From: Cercis canadensis | Lineage: Eukaryota; Streptophyta; Magnoliopsida; Fabales; Fabaceae | Direction of reading: 5' to 3' | Assembly: GCA_003255065.1 (NCBI GenBank) | Contig: QAOA01007022.1 | Span: 1,265,590-1,329,589, forward strand | DNA length: 64,000 nucleotides | In this document: positions 22,993 to 35,246 of the stretch, in pieces | How the letters are laid out: each line of letters starts with the position of its first letter | How positions within the stretch are numbered: the stretch's first letter is position 1 | Notes under the pieces: model-generated | Database searches by the model: none | What the model was told of the DNA's origin: nothing | The model's input: only the letters and a program-made list of their open reading frames with translations | Translations under genes and position numbers: made by a program

Positions 22993-25800
22993 TCACCAAC
23001 GATCATTACAGGAGCATTTTCCATTTATAAAATGGTGAAAACGACCACCATCTCTGAGGAAAATCTCACGACTTCGAGCCAAAGAAATGTACTTAGCTGC
23101 TGTATGACAGTCTTGACAAATCCTTGTATTCTTGACTACCCTTACAGGTGCTCCAGATTTTGTCTTCATCAGTCCATATGTCATAGCCAACTTCTCAGTA
23201 TGACTGAGAAGAACCTTCTCCTTCTCACTGTCATCAATGTTCTGATATACACAATTGATATCAGGTACATAACCCAGCTTTCTTATGTCAGAAACTAATT
23301 GATATAACTCAAAGTATATCTCCCCCTCTTCTGGATGTGGTTTCCCTTCTGTGGAGAATATATGAATGCTCTCATTAACTTGTGTCCAGCTCCACACTTG
23401 AGGGCTTTTCACCCCCTGGGTAATCATCAAGTCTTGAATACGCTCCACGTCCTCCCATCTGTTTAAACTGGAATATAAGTTCATCATCAACACATAATTA
23501 GCAGAATTATATGGTTCCAGGTTGAAAAGCTTCCTCGCAGCAATCTCTGCTAGCTTACTGTTCTTGTGAACACGGCAGGATGCAAGAAGGGAACCCCAAA
23601 TGCTAGCATCTGGCTTTATTGGCATTGTGTGTATGAAATCCCATGCTTCATCAAGAAAACCAGCCTTTCCGAGAAGGTCTACCATGCAAGAGTAGTGCTC
23701 AATGGTTGGAATTATGTTATAATCTGTCTTCATGCTGTCAAAGTACTTCCATCCTTCCTTAACTAAACCTGAATTCTTGAAGCCAGAGAGAAGAGCTGTG
23801 AAGGTTATAGCTTCAGGTCTGATACCAGTTTTGCGCATTTCATCAAAAAGATTCATTACCTCTTCTCCATGGCCATAAATGGCATATCCCATCATCATGC
23901 AGTTCCAACAAGGTAGTGTTTTTTTCTGAATTCTCCTGAAAACCTCATGAGCTACTTTTAGTTTACCTGCCTTACTGTACATGTCAATAAGGGCTGTGGT
24001 TATGTATATATCATCCACAAAACCAAGTCTTAAACTGAGGCAGTGTATCTCTTGCCCTTTCTTCAACAATGATAGGCCTGCACAGGCACGAAGTAAGCTG
24101 CAAATGGTAGTAGCGTTGGGTTTGACATCTTCTTCTTGCATTTGGATGAAAAACTTGAGGGCATCCCTATAGTTTTCATTCTGTGAAGCACCTGATATCA
24201 TAGCAGTCCAGGAAACCACATTAGGAGTTAATCCTGAACTCCTTATGCGATGGATCACAGTCAAAGCATCTTCATAACGCCCCCGCATTGAATACCCTGA
24301 AACCAATCCATTCCATGTCACCAAATCAGGTTTTATCCCTTTCTCCTCCATTTGTATCAATAATGCTTCAGCATCATCAAATAGGCCCTTGAAGCAATGC
24401 CCTGCTACCAATGAATTCCAAGTACAAATATTTTTATTTTTTGTATTGTCAAACACTGCTTGAGCTTTTTCTAAGCAATCATTCTTGACATACATATCCA
24501 CCAATGAAGTACTCACATAGACATCATTGTCAAGCTTATTTCTTAAAACGTAACCATGGATTACTCTCCCCAATTTAAAGAAACCCAATTCAATAATTGC
24601 TTGTAGAGCACTAGTTACTGAGCACGAGTCTGGCCTGAAGCCTGTACTTTGCAGTCTCTGGAAAATGGTAAGGACTGTTTCATAAGAGCCATGAAGAAGA
24701 TGGCCTGAAACAAGAGCATTCCAAGTTATAATGTCTGGTTTAACATTGGAAGACTCCATTTCTTGGAAGAGATCCCAGCAATCATTCAAATAACTAGCCA
24801 CTGCATAACTCGAAATTATTGAGTTCCATGAAGACAAATTATGATCTTCCATTGAATCAAAAACTGCTCTAGCTAGTTTGAGCTTGTTGTTTCTAGAGTA
24901 CATGCTAATTATGGCATTGCAAATTGACAAATTTGATTCAAGTGCACGTCTTAAAACATACCCATGAATCTGCTTCCCTTCATTGAGAGCTCTTAATTTT
25001 CCACAAGCTTGCAGTAACTTCACAGTGGTAGCAGCAGTGGCTTTGGCAGAAGATAGCTGCATTTTATGGAACAGCTCTAAAGCGTTCACCCACTTTTCAC
25101 TTCTCAAATTCACTATAGTAATTGTATTCCACAAGAAATTTTCTTGGTGTGGCGTCTCATCAAACACCTGGTTTGCTCTATCTAGGCCCCAGCACTTGCC
25201 ATAGAAATTGATTAATGCACAATTCAAATGCACATCGAAATCGAAGCCTCTCTTGATCATACAAGCATGAATTTCCAACCCAAGCCAAAAGTCCATTAAA
25301 ATTGAGCAAATTTTCAGAACAACAGTAAGAGCATTACTATTGAACTGCACTCCAATTTGATGTAATTCCTTGAAGACCTCCTGAATCTCATATGGGTCAC
25401 CTCCAAAACTCCAAAATTCCTCAAGAAACGAATTCCAGAGAAGATAATTCCTTGCAAAACCAGCAAAGAATACTCTTGTTGCTGACATGAAATCCCCAAA
25501 TTCCAAGTAGTATCTGATCAAGCTTTTGTCCAAGGTACCCAAGTTCCCTTTTTTTGGCATTTTGAGCACCTGGGCATGCAATTCCCTGACCGAATTCAAA
25601 GTTCTCATCTCACCCAAGTTATCCAAAAATTGAATGGTTGAAGGAAGTTTAAGTGATGAAAATGGAGTAGAAGCAACAAGTGCGGTATCTGGCATTCCAA
25701 GAGGAATGGAAGTGGGTGAATGGCTTGTGGGTGGCTTGTGGGTTTGTGACTTTTGAATAGAATAAGGATTAAGATGATGAATTGGAGCCAGTTTATCCAT
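22993..25800 (-). CDS. DYW-class PPR protein, At4g01030-like RNA editing factor
   Basis: A single uninterrupted frame of 935 residues, as is usual for plant PPR genes. Many PLS-type pentatricopeptide repeats run from about residue 110 to 760, with phrases such as DIITWNALVSGH and PDLVTWNGLVSGY. E/E+ motifs and a DYW cytidine-deaminase domain follow. The zinc and catalytic signature is present: HTE at about 867-869 and CQDC at about 895-898. The protein ends NDRW rather than the class-defining DYW. The C-terminal third matches the Arabidopsis protein At4g01030, which is annotated as mitochondrial. DYW proteins bind organelle RNA and convert C to U; the target site cannot be told from sequence. 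The N-terminal 60 residues are rich in S, P and H, fitting an organelle transit peptide. Confidence 0.93.
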   Translation of the reverse strand: MDKLAPIHHLNPYSIQKSQTHKPPTSHSPTSIPLGMPDTALVASTPFSSLKLPSTIQFLDNLGEMRTLNSVRELHAQVLKMPKKGNLGTLDKSLIRYYLEFGDFMSATRVFFAGFARNYLLWNSFLEEFWSFGGDPYEIQEVFKELHQIGVQFNSNALTVVLKICSILMDFWLGLEIHACMIKRGFDFDVHLNCALINFYGKCWGLDRANQVFDETPHQENFLWNTITIVNLRSEKWVNALELFHKMQLSSAKATAATTVKLLQACGKLRALNEGKQIHGYVLRRALESNLSICNAIISMYSRNNKLKLARAVFDSMEDHNLSSWNSIISSYAVASYLNDCWDLFQEMESSNVKPDIITWNALVSGHLLHGSYETVLTIFQRLQSTGFRPDSCSVTSALQAIIELGFFKLGRVIHGYVLRNKLDNDVYVSTSLVDMYVKNDCLEKAQAVFDNTKNKNICTWNSLVAGHCFKGLFDDAEALLIQMEEKGIKPDLVTWNGLVSGYSMRGRYEDALTVIHRIRSSGLTPNVVSWTAMISGASQNENYRDALKFFIQMQEEDVKPNATTICSLLRACAGLSLLKKGQEIHCLSLRLGFVDDIYITTALIDMYSKAGKLKVAHEVFRRIQKKTLPCWNCMMMGYAIYGHGEEVMNLFDEMRKTGIRPEAITFTALLSGFKNSGLVKEGWKYFDSMKTDYNIIPTIEHYSCMVDLLGKAGFLDEAWDFIHTMPIKPDASIWGSLLASCRVHKNSKLAEIAARKLFNLEPYNSANYVLMMNLYSSLNRWEDVERIQDLMITQGVKSPQVWSWTQVNESIHIFSTEGKPHPEEGEIYFELYQLVSDIRKLGYVPDINCVYQNIDDSEKEKVLLSHTEKLAMTYGLMKTKSGAPVRVVKNTRICQDCHTAAKYISLARSREIFLRDGGRFHHFINGKCSCNDRW

Positions 25801-27378
25801 GGGACTGTATACTGTGAAGAAATGCCAATGGCATGAGCTTTTTCTTGAGCTGCACCTCGAACTTTCTTCCTTTTCTTAATTTTTTCTCTAATGTAAATTT
25901 TTGCTACTCTGAAGATGTTAGAATTGAGTAGCACTTTGCAGGCAATAATCTCGATTTTGTGGATAAGGTTTTTTATCCTTCATAATCATAGAAAACAGCC
26001 GAGCCGGGAAAACTGAAAAAACTGCCAACCGGATAGCTTATTAGGTCTCCGGTTTAGGAATGATTGCCGAATTGCTGAAATTTTGTTTTTGGCGCAAAAA
26101 AAAAAAAATCAGATATTTCTAACATAATTTCTTTTTTCTAAAATAATCAATGAGATCTATGGATTTTGTAGTTTATATTCATTTTTTAATAAAATAATCA
26201 AACTAAAAAAAATACTATAATGGTTTAAGCTTATTTAATGTAGAGTCATGGTATTTACACATTTTTAAATTATTTATTTTTGATAAATTTAACTATGATT
26301 GTGAGATATGAAACTATAACTTCTACTTAGTTTAAATTCTTTGACTTCAGTACTATAATTTGTTTAGTTTAAATTTTATTAGCTTAACCATTCTCACATG
26401 TAGCTTGCAAAAGGCATTTATCTTTAGATATATGGCCATTGAATTGAAATAATTTTTTTTGCTTGAAATAAAATAACATAGATTCCCAGTTCAAAATTTG
26501 GTATATGGCTGTTCTGAAAAACTGTTATTTTTTCACATAAAAAAAAAAGTGTAGTTTTTGTAAGAATCACTATTCCCATATATCTAAACTGAAAAAGGGA
26601 AATGTTCTATATATGGCACCACATTGGACCTGCACCATATCCTAATCTTTTGTTTCAATTTGTATTCTTTACTTATCTAGCGGCTGATTTCATATGTATT
26701 TTTGGTGCCACAGTTCGTGATAAATATCACTACTGAAAAAAAAAATCGTCTTGATTATTAACGTAAGGTAACCACACAACCTTGCAATACAAGAAATAGA
26801 TGTTGAGAAAGATGATATTGAGGACCTCTTAAAGATTAAAAAAACTTCTTTCATGTTACATAGCATTAGCACATACAGACTAAAACATGCAAATTTTAAT
26901 ACACCTCTAGTTATGTATAAAAGTCAAGAAGAGAAATTAATAGAAAGACATGTATAAGTCATCCCAGGTGATTATCATAATGTTGAATCTTTTCATTCAT
27001 TCACTCCTTCCTGCATTTAATCAAGAAATAAAATTTTAAACTAGCATTGCTTTTACTATCAAGATATCATAAAATAAAGCACACTACAGATGTTTGTCAT
27101 TGACATAAAAGTTATAAGTTGAGCATTCATATGAAGTCTGGAGATAATATGTGATGCTTCTGAGCTGCTTACAGAGCACACTCAGGAATTGCAGATGAGC
27201 ATTGATGGATCATGCTCATTTTTGTAAGAGGATGTATATTCTTCCAAGGTAGTGAATTCAACTCTCTGCAAAGCAGGATCTTGAATCCAGTGTATGTCGG
27301 TGAGTCCAAGGCAAATTAAGAAGCAGATGTCTTCATGAGTCAAAATCTTCAAGCTAGATCATGCAGGTCTGATCAAAT
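25801..27378. other. AT-rich gap between PPR gene and WTF1
   Basis: About 25801-25960 is the likely leader of the PPR gene and about 27150-27378 the likely 3' UTR of WTF1. In between is AT-rich DNA with a poly-A run near 26098 and no recognisable gene or repeat. Confidence 0.5.
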
Positions 27379-28953
27379 CTACCAGCGTTCTCTGGGACGA
27401 CCATCAGGTAATGCAGGAACAAGCTCCTTTACGTCATTCTGTGTAGAGTTTTCTACTTGTTTAATTGGTTTTGCTTGTCCAATCTCCAACATTCCAGAAT
27501 CTTCATCAAAATCTGGCGGTGTATCATCGTCTTCATCATCACTCCAGTCATCATCTTCATCAAAATCTTCAGACCCATCATCACTCATGAAATTATCAAC
27601 ATCTGACCACTCTTCTTCCTCCTCACCGCTTCCATCTTGTCTGTTATCATTCTCTTCCACACCATCTTCATCTCTTCTGGGAGCACCCCTCTTGGGAAAT
27701 CGTGGAACAGCAACCAGAGAACGAAGTTTCTCTTTTATAAGCAGCAATTTGTCCTTATCTACTAATTGTGAATCACGATAAGCCTCCCTTAGAAAGACAG
27801 AATCCCTATCTCCTTTCAGAGAGACATAAAACATATCTGGATGCCTTATCAACATTCCCCTCAACTGCTGAGAGAACCGGAACTCCTCTCGAAAATGAGT
27901 AAGGTGATCGACAAGAGTTCGTTTCTCAAGAGTGAGGCTCAACATCTCATGAACAACTCCACAGGCGTGCTTCTCTTTCTCCTTTGATCCTGACCTTAGT
28001 CCTGAAAAATCTGAATATGGTGATATATAAGGAATGTCTCTGAACTGCATTATCCTCCTCATCTCACCTTTGGAAAGATTAAGACCCTTGGGTAGCTTAA
28101 CTCTATTGAATTTGGGAGGCCTATCTATGATTAAATTTTTCTCTTCTAGTTCTCTAATCCGATTTTCCTCCGCAGATAGCTCAGCTGCTGAAACTGCAAG
28201 CTCTGGATCCCAATGAGTTAATTCAAGGGCAGGCCCTCGCTCGGTTGCAACAACTCTAAAGTATTGCGGGTACCGATGACAAATTGTGTCACGAAATTCT
28301 AGTGGAAGCCCCAAATCAGTCCTCAGATGGGCAATTTTCTCCAACAATATCCGCTTATCCAGTGACATCATCAACAATTTCCTCAGCTTCACAACTAACA
28401 ATTCTTCCATTTCATTCCTAATCTTCAATTCTTCAAAATAAAGCCTTTCAGCTTCTGGTGTCAATTTAAATTTCAGAGAGAAAACCCCCTCTTCCATGAC
28501 CTGAAAAACTGCAGGAAATTTCTTCAACAAAGCTATAAATCTTCGCTTTTTCTGCAGACCCAATTCTCTTCTATACCTACCCAACTCCCTAAGTGACATT
28601 ATCCTATCAGGTTGACTCACTAGAATCTTCCTTATCTTAAGAACTAATTTCAGCTTCTTCTCCTTTTGTATCACATTGTCAAAGGGAAGTTCTTTCCTTC
28701 TCTTCACAGCTGCTCTTATTGGCCCAAATGGGGTATGAACTTTTCTCAGATTAACCGAATTAACATTCCCCTTTGAGAAAACCAAATCTCTCCCCCAAAA
28801 TTGAGACTTCTCTACTGAAACTGTTGAGAGGGAGAAATGGGGTTTCACAGAAAGCTTCGGTTTGTCAAGCAAAGGGAATTTATTTGATACAAAGAATGGT
28901 AAAGAAGTAAACGACGAGAAGTTGGGTGAAGAAAGGAAGAGTTTAGCTTCCAT
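27379..28953 (-). CDS. WTF1: WTF1, PORR-domain chloroplast group II intron splicing factor
   Basis: One exon of 524 residues. The first 60 or so residues are rich in S, F and P with few acidic residues, like a chloroplast transit peptide. A PORR (plant organelle RNA recognition) domain follows at about 85-415. It is marked by repeated L-rich units such as SLRELGRYRRELGL, HRYPQYFRVV and RHPDMFYVSLKG. The tail at about 430-490 is highly acidic with runs of E, D and S, as in plant WTF1. The protein ends in GRPRERW. Maize WTF1 acts with RNC1 in splicing of many chloroplast group II introns, and the Arabidopsis counterpart is At4g01037, next to the PPR gene At4g01030. The same neighbour relation holds here, which supports both identifications. 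Confidence 0.93.
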   Translation of the reverse strand: MEAKLFLSSPNFSSFTSLPFFVSNKFPLLDKPKLSVKPHFSLSTVSVEKSQFWGRDLVFSKGNVNSVNLRKVHTPFGPIRAAVKRRKELPFDNVIQKEKKLKLVLKIRKILVSQPDRIMSLRELGRYRRELGLQKKRRFIALLKKFPAVFQVMEEGVFSLKFKLTPEAERLYFEELKIRNEMEELLVVKLRKLLMMSLDKRILLEKIAHLRTDLGLPLEFRDTICHRYPQYFRVVATERGPALELTHWDPELAVSAAELSAEENRIRELEEKNLIIDRPPKFNRVKLPKGLNLSKGEMRRIMQFRDIPYISPYSDFSGLRSGSKEKEKHACGVVHEMLSLTLEKRTLVDHLTHFREEFRFSQQLRGMLIRHPDMFYVSLKGDRDSVFLREAYRDSQLVDKDKLLLIKEKLRSLVAVPRFPKRGAPRRDEDGVEENDNRQDGSGEEEEEWSDVDNFMSDDGSEDFDEDDDWSDDEDDDTPPDFDEDSGMLEIGQAKPIKQVENSTQNDVKELVPALPDGRPRERW

Positions 28954-30078
28954 TTTACAGTCTTAGCAGGATTCAAAGAGACAGAGAGGATAAAGTTACT
29001 CTCATACAACAAATTGTAACAGGAAGAGAGATTTTGTCATGTTACAAGCAAGAGAAATAGAGTAAATTCACCTGGTGTCGTTGGGCAAGTCGTATTTGGA
29101 AGCCACAGGTGTTTGTTTGCCTTGGATATGGAAGTGATATTTTGGTTTCAGGGTTTATCTGCAAACCCAGAAACCCTTCTCATAGATATTCTCCAGCTCA
29201 GTTCCCTACTACCGAAGACGACAGCGTAAGTGGCTCCGAATAATGAAGAGCTTAAAGCCGAAACGCTTACCGTTTGTCTACTAGCCCAAAAAGGGGATAT
29301 TTTCTGAAAATGATTTTAGGTGGATTCTTTTTATGAAAATAATTTACTTAAAAGAGACTATTATATATTAAGAAAGTATTGAAAAATCATTTTTTGATAA
29401 ACATTATAATTATTAATTAAAATAGAAATTACGAATAATGAAAACAATTTTATGGGATATAAAGAAAAATAATTTAAAACTTTATATAAATGCTTTGAAA
29501 TAGAAGATGAAAAGTGTGGAGTCACCAACACTACACTTTTTTTGTTAGAAAATTAAATTTTTGTGGTTAGAGATATAAGAAAGAGAATGAAAAATTCAAT
29601 TTGACTTCGTAACAAAATCATTTGAAACAAATTAAACAATGGTATTATTTGTGCTAATTTCAAAATGGAAGATAAGTAGTTTAGCTATGAGGTTCTATGA
29701 AAATAAAATAAAACATTAGATGACAAACTTGGTACGAAAAATCTCTGGATATAACATTTTTCCATCCAATTTTTTATTAATCATATTGAATATTGAAAAT
29801 TATTTCAAAAATGTAAAAATAAAAATACGAAAAAGATTAAACAAATATTTTTTATATTTTTAAGTAATGACCAAAAGAAATTTTGTTTTTTTCAGTAAAC
29901 ACAAGTAACACATCTTTACTCTCATGTTGTCAGCTACAACGACGTCGTTTGGATGGTTGGAACTTGGAACGACGACTGTGTTTAACGGCTCAAGCCTCAA
30001 GGAACAGAACCTATTAGCATTGGTGGCGCCATGCCGGCGACTCTTCTGACTCAGTGACTCGACACAGTCTCCTCCGAT
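28954..30078. other. divergent promoter region between WTF1 and CHID1-like gene
   Basis: The two genes are transcribed away from each other, 1.1 kb apart. About 28954-29240 is the likely WTF1 leader and promoter. About 29930-30078 is a GC-richer leader for the plus-strand gene, with the ACGACGTCGT motif near 29940. The middle is AT-rich with nothing recognisable. Confidence 0.5.
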
Positions 30079-30356
30079 ATGTCCAAGAAGCGAGACCGTC
30101 GATCGGCACCGAGTTCAACTCGCCGTGACGACCGAGTCGAATCATCTACTCGGCGAGACGGCTCAGCTTCAGATCGCAAACTTGTTACCATCTTCATCCT
30201 CTTCTTCATCGTAGCTCCCGTAATTTCTGTAATCGTATATCGGTTTAGATTCTCTTCTCCATCGCACCCTAAGGAATCATATGTATATCAACGAGGCCTT
30301 GTCACAACCGATGCCAATTACCAAGATGTACTCACTGTAAGTAGCATTTCACTGCN

Positions 30357-30398
<42 letters not shown>

Positions 30399-33300
30399 GC
30401 ATTTCACTGTTTGGCCACTCAGAAAATGTGAAAAAATATAAATTTTTGTCTACTATTCCCCCAACCCCACCCCCGCGGCGCGCGCCCTCTTCAATTATTG
30501 AGCTACTTATAAATTTCAGATATCACATAGTATCTAATTTTCATAAATTTTGCAAGGAATTAGGAAAATTCTAAAGTATCAGAAAATACGTCTCATCGGC
30601 GGTATACGTATCCTGTGCTTGGCTACATTACTTCGTGGTATGTTCTTATAGATTTTCTGCTATTTATGTAAAAATTGGAAGCTGATACTTGACATGCAAT
30701 ACTTGCTACATAATAAGGGACAAATTGTATGTTAGTCAATGCCATTTTCATTTCCTGTTTATAAGCAATCGTCTAACTTAATTTTCATGCTTTCAAGTTA
30801 AATATAAGCTGGGCAATAATATGATCGTATATTCAAGAACAAACACTACTCTTTGCATAAGGCTCTGAAGGAAACATTTTTAGATAATATATATGTATAC
30901 TCCAGCAAATGTTTGTGTGATAGAGAAAAACATTTCTATGATATTGTTCACAAGTGGGCAAGCGATGCTCGTGATTTCTCTCCTTGTGATTTTGCTAGTT
31001 GAAATGAAGTATAGTAGGTGATTGTACATGGCAACTTGCCCATACTAGTTACTTTCTTTTGAAATCTTGCTGAATTTTTTTTCTCACTGTTTCTGGTTGT
31101 TAGAGTATCTTGTGCAAACTACTTCAGGTCATCTATGTGATATCTGCATGTGTCATGGCATCTTTTATGGTTAAATTACCTTGTGTCGATAATGAAAGTT
31201 CAATGGTCTTATCTATCGTACTATGTTTCATCTTTAAATTATTGTTCCCATTTTAGACATCTCTATGTTTTGGCAGTTCAGCATTTATATATTTCTGTGC
31301 ATATGTTACATATTGCAGGAACTCTAGGGGATATGAAATGGCTAAAAGATTCAACTCTAAGTTTACGCATTTATCACCAGTTTGGTATGATTTGAAGAGG
31401 TATGCTCTGCAGTCCGAACTGATTTACTGAAGAATTTGAGGGATGGGGCTGAGTAAATACCAATCCTTTTTTTAACCCTCCATGTGCTAGCTTGTCTGAG
31501 CTGCCTAACATCTTGGACAAGTGTCAGAAAGTTTTTATTATCTTTAAAAATGTGGATAAGATTGTGCTTTCTGAAGTTCTTATTGTCAATTGAGCATACT
31601 GTTGATGGCACATTTTGAACTGGTATGTCCTTTAGGGAATGGGATTCTGTACATGGTGTGATTTGGACTGACATTTTTGAAGGTCATGTTTGTATTCTCT
31701 ATACTAAGGTGAAATTCTAGCAAATTCTAACTAATAAAGCCTGGGAGGTGGTGAGTTATTTATTATATTACTTTATGGTTTTGCTTCATCACTTGTAATT
31801 GCCAGTCAACAGACTAGCTTAGTTCTGGAGGGGAGACATAATGCTGATAAAGGATGGATCTCAGAACTTAGAATGGCTGGAAAATCTTTGGTACGAGGAA
31901 GTAATTCTCTACTTTAAAGTTTGTTTTGAGCCTTGGATAGGCTACACACTTTACCCTGCCAGTGGCCATTCTGATTGAAGATATTAATAATTTGTGGGAT
32001 CTAACACTTGTTCACTTGTCCTGAAATATTAATATCCTTTTGTTTGTATCAGGTCTTATTGATCCATTCTTTTTGGTTCTTGCATGTAGATCTTACCTAG
32101 AGTTGTTCTGGAAGCATTACCAGTAGAGCTGCTGACAAAAAAGAAGCAAAGGAATAAAGCTATCAACCTTATAGTAACAGAGTGCAAGTAAGCCTCGTAC
32201 TATTTTTCTAGACTCGTCCATTAGGCAATGGTATGGCGGGAACAGTTTTATTTTCTCTATGCTAGAAAGACATCAAGGTCGTGCTTATATAAGATTTTCT
32301 TGGTCAGTGTTTTAGCTTTTTCAGTCAGGTAATCATCTGCTGCAAGAATGATGTGCCCAAGAGGATGTGATAGTTTTTTGCCTGCTGTAAATGATATATG
32401 CTTAAAGTAGTACAGCATCATCTAATTCTGAAAAGGGAAAAGCTATTTATCTTAAATCAACATGGTTGATTGTGTGTTAAAGCTTACTTTGCCCAGCCAA
32501 TGGTTCCCAAAATCGTAAATTTTTATGGGGATTGTACAAGTTCTTCCACCATAGCAAACCCATGTAATAGAAAGATATCAGAAGTTTCTTATGGCAGCAA
32601 ATTGTTGTCCTACATTTGAAATCCATACATGAAGCACTTACTTGTTGCATTCTCCCTGTAGTGCTGTGATTTACTTTTAATGTGGGTGATCTTTACTTTT
32701 AGGGAAATGGGATACGATGGTATTGTCTTGGAATCTTGGTCAAGGTGGGCAGCTTATGGCGTCTTGCATGATCCTAGCATGCGGAATTTGGTGAATATTC
32801 ATTCTTTTTCATCAGTTCAAGTTTGAAATGATATATGGAACTCTGCTTTACATCTTATGGATGTGAGATATTAATTCTCCAATGATTCATGGATTTGGCT
32901 ACTAAATTTTGTCTAGCTGTTGACTGTTTACTAGGTTAGAGTATTCACTTGAATGGTTATATTATTTAATGATTCTTTAAACATTTCTGATCTCTGATTG
33001 AGTTCTGAATTAAAGCATATCATTGTAGTTTGTTACAATTTCCTGAGCATGAAACATTACCTTGGGGAAAAATTTGTATATGAACAATCATGTTTGTTAC
33101 AGCACAAAACCATCCATTTTCTTTTTGCTTATTATAATGCTTGATATGGTACTTACTTCTTTTGCAAGTTTAGGCACTGCAGTTTATAAAACAGCTCGGA
33201 CAAGCTCTACATTCTGTGAGCTCAGAGAAAAATCATAAGCAGCAGTTGCAGTTGGTCTATGTTATAGGTCCACCATCTTCGGAGAATCTCCAGCAGCATG

Positions 33301-34057
33301 ACTTTGGTCCAAAAGATCTTGAGACTTTGAGTGAAGCTGTGGATGGATTCTCATTAATGACATATGACTTCTCTAATCCCCAAAATCCTGGTCCTAATGC
33401 ACCTTTAAAGTGGATTCAGTTTACTTTACATCTGCTTCTTGGTTCGTCTGGCAATAGTGCCCAGAGCCTTGCCCACAAAATACTTCTTGGCATCAACTAC
33501 TATGGAAATAATTTCTCCCTTTCAAGAGGTAATTCCTTTCCGTTTTTTCCCCTTTAGATTCAGCATGATATACAACGGTGTCATTTATATTATTTCTTAC
33601 TTTATTGCTTAAGTTGCACTAGGTGCGCCCATTCATGGTGTGACGATTCTTCTTGATCTGTCATTACTTCATCTTCTACTGTTGGAGATGACTGGAAAGC
33701 ATTGTTGTTCTCCCTAGCATATTCGATTCTTTTTGTCATGAATCTGCTACAGTGCATATCATCATTGTTCTCCTTAGCATATTATTGCAATTTGGAAGCG
33801 CAGGTTCAGGTGGCGGAGCTATTGTTGGAAGGGATTACCTTTCACTGTTGGAGAAGCACAGGCCTGAGCTGCAGTGGGACAAGAAGAGTGGTGAGCATTT
33901 CTTCTTTTATACTGATGACAATGATATCAAGCATGCTGTGTTCTATCCATCTTTGAAGTCAATTTCGCTGCGCCTTGAGGAAGCCCGTTCATGGGGATGT
34001 GGCATCTCTATCTGGGAAATTGGCCAAGGTTTAGATTACTTTTTTGATCTTTTGTAG
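30079..34057 (+). CDS. CHID1-like GH18 (chitinase-domain) membrane protein
   Basis: Eight exons join in frame: 30079-30336, 30564-30637, 31319-31399, 31806-31890, 32090-32187, 32703-32790, 33174-33528 and 33804-34057, giving 430 residues. A basic N-terminus (about 1-34) precedes one membrane segment (about 35-54), so it is probably a type II membrane protein of the secretory path. The rest is a GH18-like barrel of the CHID1 (stabilin-interacting chitinase-like) family. Recognisable blocks are [51 protein letters not shown] and [14 protein letters not shown]. The glutamate in GIVLESW sits where GH18 enzymes keep the acid residue, but the usual DxxDxDxE row is not complete, so hydrolase activity is uncertain. 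The Arabidopsis counterpart is At4g01040, next to WTF1, as here. Intron 1 contains a single-N poly-A join. Confidence 0.92.
30341..30409. repeat. poly-A with single N between two copies of a 14-mer
   Basis: GTAGCATTTCACTG occurs at 30341-30354 and again at 30396-30409, separated by one N and 39 A. The duplicated flank points to a failed join rather than a true insertion. The copies overlap the first bases of intron 1 just after its donor, so the coding exons are not affected. Confidence 0.6.
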
Positions 34058-34990
34058 AACCCCATAATTTTCTAGTTGTACTACTTCTATGTCCAGTGTT
34101 AAGGTTTATCCTTATATGCATTCATACCATATTAATTCTACCATGCTGTCTCGTATTTTTTTGTTTTATTGAGAGTGTTCAATGGCTAAGAACAGCTCAA
34201 GTGTGTGTGTGTATGTGTTTCTTTTTTGGTGTACTCAAAATGTAGTATTGAATATGAACGCTAACACAAATAATCTCGTCACATAGAATAATAATAATAT
34301 GGATACTGCTTTCAAAGAAGTAGTAGAGCATAGATAACTTAAATTTGAAGATGTAATTGGAGTAACCTTGTTTGCTTAGAAACGGGAATAACCTTCAATC
34401 ATTCTCGCTCATGTAGACTGTATAGTGTATACAGCTTCCAATAAGATGGAATATTACAAGTATATAAACATTTAATTTGTCACTACATTGAAATAAAACA
34501 AGGCAAATGGTAACTTCCACCCTCTTCTTTTCAAGTTTAATTTTCCAACTTATTTTTTGGTTGAAACTATTTTCTAGCATTTGGTGCTGTACTACACCCT
34601 TGATGGTAGTACTTCCATCTTCTATTTTTCTGAGAATATTTTCATTAAAAAAACAATTTTTTAGAATAATTATCCAACGCCAGTTAATGAAAAGATCAAT
34701 TTTTAAATGGGAATAAATACAAAACTTCAGTATTTTCAGTGAGATTCAAATTCAGTTTCAACTCTCATCCATAGCATACATATATTGTACCACAATAATG
34801 AATTTTATGTTTTTTTACTTAATAATATGAATTTTATGAACCCCAATTGAATTTTTGCCATGAATTAACAAAACAGTACTACTTCATCTCTTCTACATAG
34901 TAGTGGTACTTTCTAAACAATTCTCATCAAACATTTCTGAGCCACACAATCTTAGACGAGGAAGCATCAATCTTCAACTACGTCTGATCC
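34058..34990. other. gap between CHID1-like gene and TROL promoter
   Basis: The stretch is the 3' UTR of the upstream gene followed by AT-rich DNA. Short open frames on both strands are not recognisable. Confidence 0.5.
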
Positions 34991-34998
34991 TTACTCGC

Positions 34999-35036
34999 CA
35001 CGTGTCATGCAACCAGTGGCTGATTTATTATATCCC
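34999..35036 (+). promoter_or_regulatory. G-box and TATA-like box upstream of TROL
   Basis: GCCACGTGTC holds a G-box (CACGTG at 34999-35004), and a TATTATATCC follows about 25 bp later. A second ACGT core (CCACGTCAGC) lies near 35039. This fits a light-regulated photosynthetic gene whose ATG is at 35247, but regulation is inferred from motifs only. Confidence 0.45.
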
Positions 35037-35246
35037 ATCCACGTCAGCACCTTCCTCCACTCAAAGCACACCCACTAAGCTACACCAAATCACCAACTGA
35101 AGCTTAGCCACCCTTTTTTACATTTTTTTCCTCAAAGAAACAAAATCAGCATAAACCCTTTGATTCTCATGGTAGTTCACAGGCTTCAAGCTCCTCCATT
35201 GATTATCTAAGTGCCTCAGAGAGTCTCTGTGACACAGAATTATGCT

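Noticed and set aside
27335-27781. 148-codon serine-rich plus-strand open frame
   Set aside because: It is the antisense shadow of the acidic tail of WTF1; GAA/GAT runs read backwards give serine codons.
30440-30492. CCGCGGCGCGCGCC as a CpG island or promoter
   Set aside because: It is a very short GC burst inside an intron, close to the single-N poly-A join. An artefact or chance is more likely.
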